38,772 nt of DNA from Flavobacteriales bacterium (GTDB lineage: Bacteria > Bacteroidota > Bacteroidia > Flavobacteriales_D > Sanyastnellaceae). The notes beneath the pieces were generated by a model. That model was not told where the DNA came from. It did no database searches and saw nothing but the letters and a program-made list of their open reading frames with translations. Made by a program: the position numbers and the translations under genes. The stretch is from positions 1-38,772 of the forward strand of contig CANKYR010000009.1 of the NCBI GenBank assembly GCA_947488195.1, given 5' to 3'. The first letter of the stretch is position 1. Each line of letters begins with the position of its first letter. Positions 16,695 to 25,643 of this stretch are shown piece after piece.

Positions 16695-16728
16695 GAAAAT
16701 TAAGCATTAACGAAATATATAGAAGCAC

Positions 16729-19140
16729 ATGTTTGTAGTAAAAAGAGACGGTAGAAAAGAGACAGTGAAATTCGATAAGATCACTGCTAGAATTTCAAAA
16801 TTATGTTACGGGTTGAATCCCATCATAGATCCTTTGAAAATTGCCATGAAGGTAATTGAAGGGGTATTCGATGGAGTAACCACAAGTCAGTTAGATACGC
16901 TAGCAGCTGAAATAGCCGCTACGAATACGACGACGCATCCGGACTATGCTCTTCTTGCCTCTCGAATAGCTATCGGAAACTTACACAAGAATACCAAGAA
17001 GTCTTTTTCTCAAACTATTTCAGATTTATACAATTATGTAGATCCGAAGACTGGAAAAGGCGCGGGCTTAATTGCAGAAGACGTTTACAACGTGATAACG
17101 GAGAATGCGCCATTATTGGACAGCACGATTATCTACGATCGTGATTTTCAATTCGATTATTTCGGTTTCAAAACATTGGAAAAATCGTATTTGTTGAAGA
17201 TGCACGGTACAGTGGTGGAACGTCCACAGCACTTGTTCATGCGCGTTGCCGTTGGAATTCACAAGACAGATTTAGATGAAATTGTGAAGACTTACAACAT
17301 GATTAGCGAAGGGTGGTTCACACATGCAACTCCTACGCTTTTCAATGCTGGAACCCCGAAGCCTCAGATGAGCTCTTGCTTCCTTATTCAAATGAAAGAT
17401 GACAGTATCCCTGGAATTTATGATACGTTGAAGCAAACAGCTTTAATTTCTCAAAGCGCCGGTGGTATAGGACTTAGCATTCACAATGTTCGTGCGAAGG
17501 GTTCTTACATCAGAGGTACAAACGGCACGAGCAATGGCATTGTTCCCATGTTGCGTGTATTCAACGATACAGCGCGTTATGTAGATCAGGGCGGTGGAAA
17601 GCGCAAAGGTTCATTTGCGATTTATCTTGAACCGTGGCACGCAGATGTTTATGACTTTTTAGACTTAAGAAAAAACCACGGTAAAGAAGAAATTCGTGCG
17701 CGTGATTTGTTCTATGCTCTATGGATTCCTGATTTGTTCATGCAGCGCGTGAAGGACAACGGAACATGGACATTGATGTGTCCAAATGAATGTCCTGGAC
17801 TTTCTGATTGTTGGGGTGAGGAATTCGAAAAGTTGTATACTAAATACGAGTCGGAAGGAAAAGGAAGAGAGACAATCAAAGCACAAGACTTGTGGTACAA
17901 AATTATCGAATCGCAAATTGAGACCGGTAACCCATACATGTTGTACAAAGATGCTGCGAATCGCAAGAGCAATCAGCAAAACTTGGGTACGATCAAGAGT
18001 TCTAACTTGTGTACCGAAATTATTGAGTACACTGCACCTGATGAAATTGCAGTTTGTAATTTAGGCTCAATAGCGTTACCGAAATTTGTAAAAGACGGAG
18101 CTTTCGATCACGATAAGTTGTTTGAAGTGACTTACCAATTAACGGTGAACTTGAACAAGATTATTGACGGAAATTATTACCCAGTTCCTGAAACACGTAA
18201 CTCAAACATGCGTCACCGTCCAATTGGAATTGGTGTTCAAGGATTGGCAGATGCGTTTATTTTATTGCGTTTCCCATTTGAATCGGAGGAAGCGAAAAAG
18301 TTAAATCGCGAAGTTTTCGAAACCATCTATTATGCGTCTTGCACAGCATCGAAAGATTTAGCGCGCAGAGACGGTGCTTACGAAACCTTCCAAGGTTCTC
18401 CAGCATCGAAGGGCATCCTTCAATTTGATATGTGGAATGTTACTCCGACTGATCGTTGGGAGTGGAGCGTGTTGAAAGAAGAAATTACGAAATACGGAAT
18501 GCGCAACAGCTTGTTGCTAGCTCCAATGCCAACGGCTTCTACTGCGCAGATTTTAGGTAATAACGAATGTTTCGAACCCTATACCACGAATGTTTATTCA
18601 AGAAGAACTTTGGCAGGCGAATTCATTGTTGTGAATAAGCACTTATTGAAAGACCTTGTAAATCTTGGGTTGTGGAACGACAACTTGAAAAACAAGTTAA
18701 TGTCAACCAGCGGTTCTGTTCAGAACATCGATGAGATTCCAGACAACTTGAAAGCCCTATACAAAACAGCTTGGGAGATTTCACAACGTGTAGTAATTGA
18801 CATGGCTGCTGATCGTGGTGCCTTCATTTGCCAAAGTCAGTCGTTGAATATCTTCATGGAAAATGCCAACTTCGGAAAGCTAACATCCATGCATTTCTAT
18901 GCTTGGGAAAAAGGATTGAAAACTGGAATGTATTACTTGCGTACTAAGGCAGCAACGGACGCTATTAAGTTTACGGTAGATAAGTCACAATTGTCAAAGC
19001 CAAAAACTGAAGTGGTAATGGAGAGTGCTCCGGTGTCAGTAAGCATGAATATTACCCCAGACACACTTTCGCAGACAAATGTGGACGCGATTGCCTGTTC
19101 AATAGATAATCCAGATTCTTGCGAATCTTGCAGCGGATAA
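16729..19140 (+). CDS. nrdA: Ribonucleoside-diphosphate reductase alpha subunit (class Ia)
   Basis: An 803-aa catalytic subunit reducing ribonucleotides to deoxyribonucleotides. The N-terminal ATP-cone (about 1-95; [21 protein letters not shown]) gives allosteric activity control. The active site is intact: Cys217 (SSCFL) and Cys443 (AVCNLGS) form the redox pair, Cys428 in NLCTEI is the thiyl radical site, flanked by Asn426 and Glu430. These positions are within one residue of human RRM1. The C-terminal shuttle pair is Cys798/Cys801 (CESC). It shares an operon with nrdB and ends in a strong terminator. Confidence 0.97.
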   Translation: MFVVKRDGRKETVKFDKITARISKLCYGLNPIIDPLKIAMKVIEGVFDGVTTSQLDTLAAEIAATNTTTHPDYALLASRIAIGNLHKNTKKSFSQTISDLYNYVDPKTGKGAGLIAEDVYNVITENAPLLDSTIIYDRDFQFDYFGFKTLEKSYLLKMHGTVVERPQHLFMRVAVGIHKTDLDEIVKTYNMISEGWFTHATPTLFNAGTPKPQMSSCFLIQMKDDSIPGIYDTLKQTALISQSAGGIGLSIHNVRAKGSYIRGTNGTSNGIVPMLRVFNDTARYVDQGGGKRKGSFAIYLEPWHADVYDFLDLRKNHGKEEIRARDLFYALWIPDLFMQRVKDNGTWTLMCPNECPGLSDCWGEEFEKLYTKYESEGKGRETIKAQDLWYKIIESQIETGNPYMLYKDAANRKSNQQNLGTIKSSNLCTEIIEYTAPDEIAVCNLGSIALPKFVKDGAFDHDKLFEVTYQLTVNLNKIIDGNYYPVPETRNSNMRHRPIGIGVQGLADAFILLRFPFESEEAKKLNREVFETIYYASCTASKDLARRDGAYETFQGSPASKGILQFDMWNVTPTDRWEWSVLKEEITKYGMRNSLLLAPMPTASTAQILGNNECFEPYTTNVYSRRTLAGEFIVVNKHLLKDLVNLGLWNDNLKNKLMSTSGSVQNIDEIPDNLKALYKTAWEISQRVVIDMAADRGAFICQSQSLNIFMENANFGKLTSMHFYAWEKGLKTGMYYLRTKAATDAIKFTVDKSQLSKPKTEVVMESAPVSVSMNITPDTLSQTNVDAIACSIDNPDSCESCSG

Positions 19141-19161
19141 TTCAATTAAGAAATAAATAGG

Positions 19162-19188
19162 AAAGGGTCGCAGTGCGGCCCTTTTTTT
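19162..19188 (+). terminator. Intrinsic terminator after nrdA
   Basis: AAAGGGTCGCA and TGCGGCCCTTT pair (one T-G) closing on a short loop, followed by a T-run to 19188. It lies 22 bp after the nrdA stop codon. Confidence 0.9.
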
Positions 19189-19206
19189 CTTCATTTCATT
19201 TTTAAT

Positions 19207-19223
19207 AAGTTCTTTTTGAACTT
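19207..19223. repeat. Inverted repeat upstream of the TonB receptor gene
   Basis: AAGTTC and GAACTT are perfect 6-bp arms around a TTTTT loop, about 38 bp before the ATG at 19261. The right arm runs into GAACTTTG, two mismatches or fewer from a -7 element, so it may mark a regulated promoter. No clear -33 element was found. Confidence 0.3.
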
Positions 19224-19260
19224 TGTTCTTTATAATCAAATGGTTGTAAATTGTAGTCAA

Positions 19261-22080
19261 ATGAGAAAGCTCCTATTCAATCTTCTTACGTTGCTGACCA
19301 CAACGGTCTCCTATGCGCAAACTCTGCGAGGAAAGGTGGTTGAGCAACAGAATCAAGCTTCACTCACAGGTGCTGTTGTTTTTCAGAAGGGCACGAGCAA
19401 TGGAGCTTCTAGCGATTACGACGGAGAATTTTCCATTAAAGTTTCTGGACTTCCGGTGACGTTGGTTGTGAAGTATGTAGGTTTTGCTGATCAGGAAATT
19501 GTTGCAAGAAACACCGATTTTATTTTGGTTGAAATGATAACTGGCGATCTCGGTCCAACTGTTATTATTCGCGACACACGAATTACTGAAAAACAAAAAC
19601 AGAATCCATTGACTGTTGAACGAATGGATTTGACAGCGATTAAAAATTCCGCAGCGGGAAATTTCTACGAAGGGTTGGGAGCCTTGAAAGGAGTCGATTT
19701 AACCACAGCAAGTTTAGGATTTCGTGTTATCAATACGAGAGGTTTCAATTCTACCTCACCAGTTCGAAGCTTGCAGCTGATTGACGGTGTAGACAATCAA
19801 TCACCTGGTTTGAATTTCTCTTTAGGAAATTTTCTAGGCGCTCCCGATTTAGATGTTTTCGCAGTGGAAATTGTACAAGGGGCGAGTAGTGCATTTTACG
19901 GTCCTGGTGCTTTTAACGGTGTAATTAAAATGGAAACGAAAGATCCGTTTGTCTATACCGGATTAACTGCTCAATTGCGCGTTGGCGAGAGACAGTTGGT
20001 TGAACCATCGGTGCGTTTTGCACACGCGTTTTCCAACAAGGAAGGGCATAAGTACTTAGCTTACAAATTCAATGTCTTTGCATTTAAAGCGTTAGATTGG
20101 GCAGCGGATAATCAATCTCAGATTTATAACGGTGGTTATTCAGCGAGCAATCCAGGAAGATTTGACGCTGTGAATATATACGGCGATGAGTATTTCCCAG
20201 CGAACGATTATGCAGAGGATCCGAACGGAAAACCAGGATTGGGAACATTTTTCAGAACGGGTTATCGCGAATCTGATTTAGTGGACTACAACACAAAGAA
20301 TGTGAAGGCCAACGCCTCTGTTCATTTGCGTTTGAAACCTGAGCTCGAAGAAAATTCGCCGGAGTTAATTGTTGCAGGAAATCTAGGCCAGGGAACAACA
20401 GTATATCAAGGTGACAACCGATTTAGTTTGCGCGATATTTTGTTCTATCAAGGTCGTGTTGAATTGAAAAAGAAGGATAAATATTTCATTCGCTTTTATG
20501 GAACTGGCGAGAATGCAGGAAAGAGTTTCGACCCTTATTTCACAGCATTGAAGTTGCAGGACGCTGCGCGTTCGGACGAGAACTGGGCGAATGCTTATGT
20601 TAAGTATTGGCAAGATTCAATTCGAAACAGGGTGTTGGACATGGATTATCCGCAATACGTTCAGAATCCGAATTGGCCGGCTGAACCGAATTATTTCATT
20701 GTTCCTACTGACCAGCAATATGCTTCTTGGTCAGCGCAGCACGCTGATAGTTTGGCCTTTTATCATCAGTTGGTAGAAAATTGGACGAACAACGGAACGG
20801 CAGGAATTCCAATGGGGGGTCAACAGTATGGATTTTTTCAACCTGGATCTGCTTTATTCAATTCCAACTTTAACAGTATTACTTCTGCGAATAATAACGG
20901 TGTCGAGGGGGGAACGCGGTTCTACGATCGTTCTTCTCTTTTTCACACGCAAGGTGAATATCAATGGAAAGGGGCGGGTTACATGGATTATAGAATTGGA
21001 GGGAACGCGCGTTTGTATCGTCCAAATTCCGCAGGAACAATTTTTACCGACGACACCGAGAGAATTTATAATTATGAAGGTGGATTGTATTTCGGGGCCA
21101 CTCGAAAATTTATGGAGAACCGTTTGACCGCCAGTGGAACTGTGCGCTTGGATAAAAATGTAAATTTTAAGGCTTTAGTTAGCCCGGCGGCATCGCTAGT
21201 CTTTCAGCCTAAGAAAAACCACTACCTGCGTGCATCTTTTTCTTCTGCATTGAGGAACCCAACACTAACCGATCAGTATTTAAATTTAGACGTGGGTCCT
21301 GCAATTCTAAGTGGAAATTTGAACGGTGTTGATTCTCTCATTACAATAGCTAGTTTCAATGCATATAGAAATACGTTGGAAACAGACAGTCTCAAGTATT
21401 TCAACATTGATCCTATTCGTCCTGAGCAAGTAAAGACCATGGAGCTGGGTTATCGCGGGTCTTTTTTTGATAATAAGGTATATATAGATTTAGGTGCTTA
21501 TTACAGTGTTTACAAGCATTTCATAGGCTACAATATTGGTCTTTCTGCAAATTTCCCACCGCCGTCTTACCTTCCAGAAGATTTGCAAGTTTATCGTTAT
21601 TCGGCAAACTCAAAGAATACGGTTATTACACAAGGGTTGAATGTAGGAGTGAATTATTATTTCCACGAGAAGCATAGTTTCGGTGCAAACTATTCATTCA
21701 ACAGTATTGTAAGAAGCGATCCAAATGACCCAATTATTCCGGCTTTCAATACACCGAAGCATAAGTATAATCTAAGCGTTACTGGAAATAAATTGTTCGA
21801 ATCGAGCGAAGGAAATTGTTGGGGGTATAGTGTGAACTACAAGTGGATACAAGGATATCTGTTTGAAGGGTCTCCTCAGTTTACGGGGTATATAAATACC
21901 TACAATATGGTAGATGTTCAAGTGAATTACAGTTTAATTGACTCTAATGTTTTCTTTAAGTTAGGAGCCTCTAACGTATTAAATAATCAACAAGTTCAGG
22001 TGTACGGTGGTCCTTCAATTGGAAGAATGGCCTATCTTAGCGTTCAATATTCGTTCAATCATCAAAAATCAAATAAATAA
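19261..22080 (+). CDS. TonB-dependent outer-membrane receptor with CarboxypepD_reg-like domain
   Basis: A 939-aa protein with a signal peptide (cleavage near YA-QT, residue 19). Residues about 21-100 form the carboxypeptidase-regulatory-like domain (LRGKVVEQQNQASLTGAVVF, SDYDGEFSI), typical of Bacteroidota receptors. The plug domain follows (RVINTRGFN, LQLIDGVDNQ, VEIVQGASSAFYG, GVIKMETK), then a 22-strand-type barrel ending SVQYSFNHQKSNK. I start at ATG 19261; the frame is open further upstream but that would bury the signal peptide behind 15 residues. Substrate is unknown: no SusD-like partner is nearby. The next gene begins 3 bp after its stop, so the two are surely co-transcribed. Confidence 0.92.
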   Translation: MRKLLFNLLTLLTTTVSYAQTLRGKVVEQQNQASLTGAVVFQKGTSNGASSDYDGEFSIKVSGLPVTLVVKYVGFADQEIVARNTDFILVEMITGDLGPTVIIRDTRITEKQKQNPLTVERMDLTAIKNSAAGNFYEGLGALKGVDLTTASLGFRVINTRGFNSTSPVRSLQLIDGVDNQSPGLNFSLGNFLGAPDLDVFAVEIVQGASSAFYGPGAFNGVIKMETKDPFVYTGLTAQLRVGERQLVEPSVRFAHAFSNKEGHKYLAYKFNVFAFKALDWAADNQSQIYNGGYSASNPGRFDAVNIYGDEYFPANDYAEDPNGKPGLGTFFRTGYRESDLVDYNTKNVKANASVHLRLKPELEENSPELIVAGNLGQGTTVYQGDNRFSLRDILFYQGRVELKKKDKYFIRFYGTGENAGKSFDPYFTALKLQDAARSDENWANAYVKYWQDSIRNRVLDMDYPQYVQNPNWPAEPNYFIVPTDQQYASWSAQHADSLAFYHQLVENWTNNGTAGIPMGGQQYGFFQPGSALFNSNFNSITSANNNGVEGGTRFYDRSSLFHTQGEYQWKGAGYMDYRIGGNARLYRPNSAGTIFTDDTERIYNYEGGLYFGATRKFMENRLTASGTVRLDKNVNFKALVSPAASLVFQPKKNHYLRASFSSALRNPTLTDQYLNLDVGPAILSGNLNGVDSLITIASFNAYRNTLETDSLKYFNIDPIRPEQVKTMELGYRGSFFDNKVYIDLGAYYSVYKHFIGYNIGLSANFPPPSYLPEDLQVYRYSANSKNTVITQGLNVGVNYYFHEKHSFGANYSFNSIVRSDPNDPIIPAFNTPKHKYNLSVTGNKLFESSEGNCWGYSVNYKWIQGYLFEGSPQFTGYINTYNMVDVQVNYSLIDSNVFFKLGASNVLNNQQVQVYGGPSIGRMAYLSVQYSFNHQKSNK

Positions 22081-22083
22081 CTT

Positions 22084-23589
22084 ATGAAAAAAATCTACTC
22101 ATTGATTGCAATTGCGATGTTGAGTGTAACAGGAGCAACTGCCCAACGTTACATGACTGAGCAATTTACTTCGGTTGACGTTCAAACTGACGTTACCTAT
22201 GGTGTTAACGCTACAGTATTGTATTATTCCCAGCTTGGCCAAGCGGTTCCAGAGGGATTAAAAATGGATGTTTATTCTCCAGCTGGAGACACTGAAACGA
22301 ACCGTCCAGTTATTCTTTATTTCCACACTGGAAACTTCCTTCCTTTCCCACAGAACCAGGGTACAGGTGGAACAAAAACGGATGCCACAATTGTTGAGTT
22401 GTGTACTCGTTTAGCTAAGTTGGGATATGTCGTTGCTTCTTGCGATTACCGTCTTGGATGGAATCCAATTGCTGCGACTCAAGAAGAGCGTGTAAACACT
22501 CTGATTAACGCGGCTTACCGTGGTGTTCAAGACTGTCGCACTGCTGTTCGTTATTTCCGTATGACTGCTGCTGAGGGTGGAAATCCATTTGGAATCGATC
22601 CAACTCGCGTTGCTGTTTGGGGTCAAGGTACAGGTGGGTATATCTCTTTCGCTGTAACAGGAATTGATGCATACACTGACTTGTTACTTCCTAAGTTTAC
22701 AACGAGCACTGGTATTCCAATGGTATTGGATTTCGTGAATGGAGATATCAATGGTACTTCTGTTGGTGTTAACCCTTTGAATGGTGATACTCTTTGTTAT
22801 GCTAACCACGTAGGTTATAGCTCTGACGTAAGTGTTGCGTTAAACATGGGCGGTGCTTGCGGAGATATTTCTTGGATTGACGCAAACGACAATCCGATGA
22901 TTTCTTTCCAAGTTCCTTCAGATCCTTTTGCTCCTTATTATTACGGTATGGTTATCGTTCCTGGTTTGCTCCTACCAGTAGTGGAGGTTAGTGGAAGCTA
23001 TGATGTGCAACTGGCTATGAGCGCTTACGGTAACAACGGAATTTTTGAATTGGCTGAAGGCTACGCTCTAGGTCAACCATTTACCGATGCTGCAAACTCT
23101 ACCAACAATGGTTTCCATGGTTTGTTCCCATTGGAGCGTCCCGCTACAACGCCAGCAGATTCATCTCCTTGGGATTGGTGGGATACCGCTACAAATCCGG
23201 GAAGTGCAAACGGTTTGTTAAGTAACCCTGATATGTCTATGACAAAAGGAATGGCTTATTGCGATACAATTATGGGTTATTCAGTTCCACGTATTGCTTG
23301 TGCTTTAAACTTGAACACTAGCCCATGTTACATTGGTGTAGAAGAAAACGAAGAAGTTTCATTCAATGTATTTCCAAATCCAGCGAATGAGTCGTTTGCA
23401 ATTCGCGCTTCAGAGCGTGTAAGTGCAATTCGTGTATTCGATGCAATGGGAAGAGTGGTTTACAACTCGAACACAACCAATCAAGAAGTTGTATTCGTAG
23501 ATTCTTCTAACTGGTCTGCGGGAATGTACACGGTAGAGATTCACACTTCGAACAACGCTGTTGCAAGAAAGAAAATATTGAAGAACTAA
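22084..23589 (+). CDS. Secreted alpha/beta-hydrolase-fold protein with T9SS sorting domain; nucleophile Ser missing
   Basis: A 501-aa protein with a signal peptide (cleavage near TA-QR, residue 20). Residues about 55-200 resemble esterase/lipase folds: RPVILYFHTGNF takes the place of the HGG oxyanion motif, followed by GYVVASCDYRLGW and IDPTRVAVWGQGTGGY. The nucleophile elbow, normally GxSxG, is GQGTG (180-184), so the serine position 182 is glycine; the codon is GGT. The last ~75 residues (FNVFPNPANESF..MYTVEIHTSNNAVARKKILKN) are a type A T9SS C-terminal sorting domain, so it should be exported and anchored or released at the surface. It is co-transcribed with a TonB receptor. It may bind rather than cleave its ligand. 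Confidence 0.85.
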   Translation: MKKIYSLIAIAMLSVTGATAQRYMTEQFTSVDVQTDVTYGVNATVLYYSQLGQAVPEGLKMDVYSPAGDTETNRPVILYFHTGNFLPFPQNQGTGGTKTDATIVELCTRLAKLGYVVASCDYRLGWNPIAATQEERVNTLINAAYRGVQDCRTAVRYFRMTAAEGGNPFGIDPTRVAVWGQGTGGYISFAVTGIDAYTDLLLPKFTTSTGIPMVLDFVNGDINGTSVGVNPLNGDTLCYANHVGYSSDVSVALNMGGACGDISWIDANDNPMISFQVPSDPFAPYYYGMVIVPGLLLPVVEVSGSYDVQLAMSAYGNNGIFELAEGYALGQPFTDAANSTNNGFHGLFPLERPATTPADSSPWDWWDTATNPGSANGLLSNPDMSMTKGMAYCDTIMGYSVPRIACALNLNTSPCYIGVEENEEVSFNVFPNPANESFAIRASERVSAIRVFDAMGRVVYNSNTTNQEVVFVDSSNWSAGMYTVEIHTSNNAVARKKILKN

Positions 23590-23609
23590 TTTGATTCTTT
23601 AATTCATAG

Positions 23610-23637
23610 AAAAGGCCCTAGCAATAGGGCCTTTTTT
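23610..23637. terminator. Bidirectional terminator between the hydrolase-like gene and the HIT gene
   Basis: AAAAGGCCCTA and TAGGGCCTTTT form a perfect 11-bp stem with a GCAA tetraloop. The plus-strand T-run extends to 23637, and the minus strand also ends in TTTT, so it can serve both converging genes. Confidence 0.93.
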
Positions 23638-23656
23638 AGTTTCAATAAAATTGAAA

Positions 23657-24046
23657 TTAAGCGTTAGAAATTTTTTGAGAGAGTTCAGTGTATTCTTCTG
23701 GAGTGAATTTCAAACGTTTCTTTTCGAAATTCATATCGTTAATGCTGTTGATTGGAATGAGATGCATGTGCGCATGGGGTACTTCCAATCCAATAACGCT
23801 GATGCCAATTTTTTTACAAGGAATTACTGCCTGAATTTTTCGAGCAACTTCTTTGGCAAAAAGATTTAAGGCTTGCAACTCTTCGTTAGGAAGATCGAAT
23901 ATATAGTCTATTTCCTTTTTAGGAACCACTAAAGCATGCCCCTTTGCAACGGGTAGAATATCTAAAAACGCTATGAAAAGTTCGTTCTCGGCTATTTTGT
24001 AGCAGGGGATTTCTCCATTGATAATACGCGTAAATAGGGTGGCCAT
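23657..24046 (-). CDS. HIT (histidine triad) family protein
   Basis: A 129-aa cytoplasmic protein with the histidine triad HAHMH (His91, 93, 95) near the C-terminus and the N-terminal IINGEIPCYKI typical of the Hint/PKCI branch. The family hydrolyses purine nucleoside phosphoramidates and similar nucleotide conjugates; the physiological substrate is unknown. The sequence AFLDILPVAKGHALVVPKK confirms the fold. Its ATG overlaps the greA stop codon by one base (TAATG), indicating translational coupling. Confidence 0.93.
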   Translation of the reverse strand: MATLFTRIINGEIPCYKIAENELFIAFLDILPVAKGHALVVPKKEIDYIFDLPNEELQALNLFAKEVARKIQAVIPCKKIGISVIGLEVPHAHMHLIPINSINDMNFEKKRLKFTPEEYTELSQKISNA

Positions 24047-24519
24047 TAGCGATTAATGTCTAGAATTTCGAGTTGTATAGTTCCTGCAGGAACTTGAACT
24101 TCCGCAATATCACCCACTTTTTTGCCAAGAAGTCCTTTGCCAATCGGTGAATCAATACTAATTTTTTTCAGAGCAAGGTTGGCTTCGTTTTCTGCAACTA
24201 GGGTGTATTCGACTTCAGTGTTAGACTTTAGGTTTTTCAACTTAACACGAGAGAGAATGTATACTTTAGAGTTGTCAATGTGCGAATCGTCGATTAAACG
24301 AGCGTTGGCTGCTAGGTCTTCCATTTTAGCTATGCGTGCTTCAAGGTGTCCTTGCGCTTCTTTGGCTGCGTCATATTCGGCATTTTCGCTGAGGTCACCT
24401 TTGTCTCTTGCTTCAGCAATTTGCTGACTAATTTTAGGACGTTCAACCATCTTGAGGTTGTATAAATCGTCTTTTAATTTTTTAAGGCCTTCCGCTGTGT
24501 AATAGGCAATGTGTGACAT
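24046..24519 (-). CDS. greA: Transcription elongation factor GreA
   Basis: A 157-aa protein with the N-terminal coiled coil and acidic tip GDLSENAEYDAAKE; Asp42 and Glu45 match E. coli Asp41 and Glu44, which insert into the RNA polymerase secondary channel to stimulate cleavage of backtracked RNA. The C-terminal FKBP-like domain carries SPIGKGLLGKKVGD. Length equals the family norm. It heads a two-gene unit with the HIT gene. A hairpin at 24543-24564 lies 24 bp upstream, so either greA has a promoter inside or just before that hairpin or it depends on readthrough. Confidence 0.97.
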   Translation of the reverse strand: MSHIAYYTAEGLKKLKDDLYNLKMVERPKISQQIAEARDKGDLSENAEYDAAKEAQGHLEARIAKMEDLAANARLIDDSHIDNSKVYILSRVKLKNLKSNTEVEYTLVAENEANLALKKISIDSPIGKGLLGKKVGDIAEVQVPAGTIQLEILDINR

Positions 24520-24530
24520 AGTCTTGTATG

Positions 24531-24564
24531 TATTAAAATAAAGAAACCCCGCGAACGAGGTTTC
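24531..24564 (-). terminator. Terminator of the receptor/giant protein/PorV-like operon (UUCG hairpin)
   Basis: On the minus strand GAAACCTCG-TTCG-CGGGGTTTC forms a 9-bp stem (one U-G) closed by a UUCG tetraloop, followed by TTTATTTTAA. It lies 22 bp after the PorV-like stop codon and upstream of greA. Confidence 0.8.
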
Positions 24565-24568
24565 AAAA

Positions 24569-24576
24569 CAAATATA
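24569..24576 (-). promoter_or_regulatory. Possible greA -7 element just before the terminator hairpin
   Basis: On the minus strand this reads TATATTTG, an exact TAnnTTTG. Transcription would start near 24563, so the greA mRNA would begin with the same UUCG hairpin that terminates the upstream operon. No -33 TTG is visible, and the hairpin might terminate this transcript. Confidence 0.28.
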
Positions 24577-24585
24577 GTAAGAATT

Positions 24586-25623
24586 TTAAAGCGTAATGTG
24601 AATTCCCATGCTATGAATTCCGTTGAAAGGATTTGTTAAGCGGTAAGAATAATCTAAGCCAATAACGCTTCCGTTATCACCTGCTGGCAATTGAATAGTC
24701 ATACCTCCCGTTGGTCCAGACAAGGCGCTTTTCGCATTGTATGTAGTGTTAGACCCAATGTCTTGCTGGAAGCCACCTCTTAAGAAAAGTCGGTTGCGAA
24801 GATTATACTCCAAACCAAGAGCTAATTGATCCTTACTGAAAGAGTTCGAGGTATAGGCAGCATTAGCTGTTAACTTCATACTGTTTTTCATTAGGAAATC
24901 GTAAGCGAAACCAACGTTTACCATGGAAGGCATTTCATAAGGCTGTGAACGCTGTTCAACAGTTAACGTATTACCGCTTGAAGGAATTACAGCAGAAACT
25001 GTCATACCGTCACCCTTGTATTTCATAGGAGGTCCAACGTTACGCAGAGTAATACCAAAGCGAACGTTGTCTTTTTCTCCTGTTACGTAGCGTATTCCAG
25101 CATCGAAAGCAACACCTTGTGAGCGCACATTGTAAATGGCTTCGCTGATTAAACGAACAGTAAGACCACCGTAGATACTGTTAGAAAATTCTTTCGCGAA
25201 GCTTATTCCAATGTTGGAATAGTTTACAGTGAAAGAGCCTATACCACCTTCAGGAAGTGCTTCTGTTGTGCGAGCTATGTCTCCGAAATTCATATTTACA
25301 ACTGACAATGCGAAGGCACCCGATTTTCCTACCTTTTGCCCAAAGGCTGCAGCGTTCAATTGAATACCTGTTCCAACGAAATACTGCGTATTGGTGAAAA
25401 GCAATTCTGTTTTTTTCGTGAAGGCCAATCCTGCAACGTTTAAAAACACACTTTCTACTCCTGTTACTGAAGAGAGAGAAGAATTCCCCAATCCCGATGA
25501 ACGAGCCCAAGGATTCACAAGCAAGTGGCTCGCACCGGCTGATCCAGATCTATCAGGATTTCCCGCAAAAAGCGAGGAGGTAATTCCTAAAATCAGAGAA
25601 AGTGATATGATTGATTTTTTCAT
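24586..25623 (-). CDS. PorV/PorQ-family outer-membrane protein
   Basis: A 345-aa protein with a signal peptide (cleavage after Ala20, LFA-GN) and an outer-membrane barrel pattern throughout. The family signature is near the mature N-terminus: GASHLLVNPWARSSGLGNSS and GVESVFLNVAGLAFTKKTEL. PorV collects T9SS cargo from the SprA translocon and shuttles it to the attachment complex; PorQ-like paralogues have related roles. This copy is the last gene of an operon with a giant secreted protein and a TonB receptor, 20 bp after the former, so it is probably dedicated to that locus rather than the general PorV. It could instead be a barrel partner of unknown function. Confidence 0.85.
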   Translation of the reverse strand: MKKSIISLSLILGITSSLFAGNPDRSGSAGASHLLVNPWARSSGLGNSSLSSVTGVESVFLNVAGLAFTKKTELLFTNTQYFVGTGIQLNAAAFGQKVGKSGAFALSVVNMNFGDIARTTEALPEGGIGSFTVNYSNIGISFAKEFSNSIYGGLTVRLISEAIYNVRSQGVAFDAGIRYVTGEKDNVRFGITLRNVGPPMKYKGDGMTVSAVIPSSGNTLTVEQRSQPYEMPSMVNVGFAYDFLMKNSMKLTANAAYTSNSFSKDQLALGLEYNLRNRLFLRGGFQQDIGSNTTYNAKSALSGPTGGMTIQLPAGDNGSVIGLDYSYRLTNPFNGIHSMGIHITL

Positions 25624-25643
25624 GATCGTAATTCGTTTTTCAA

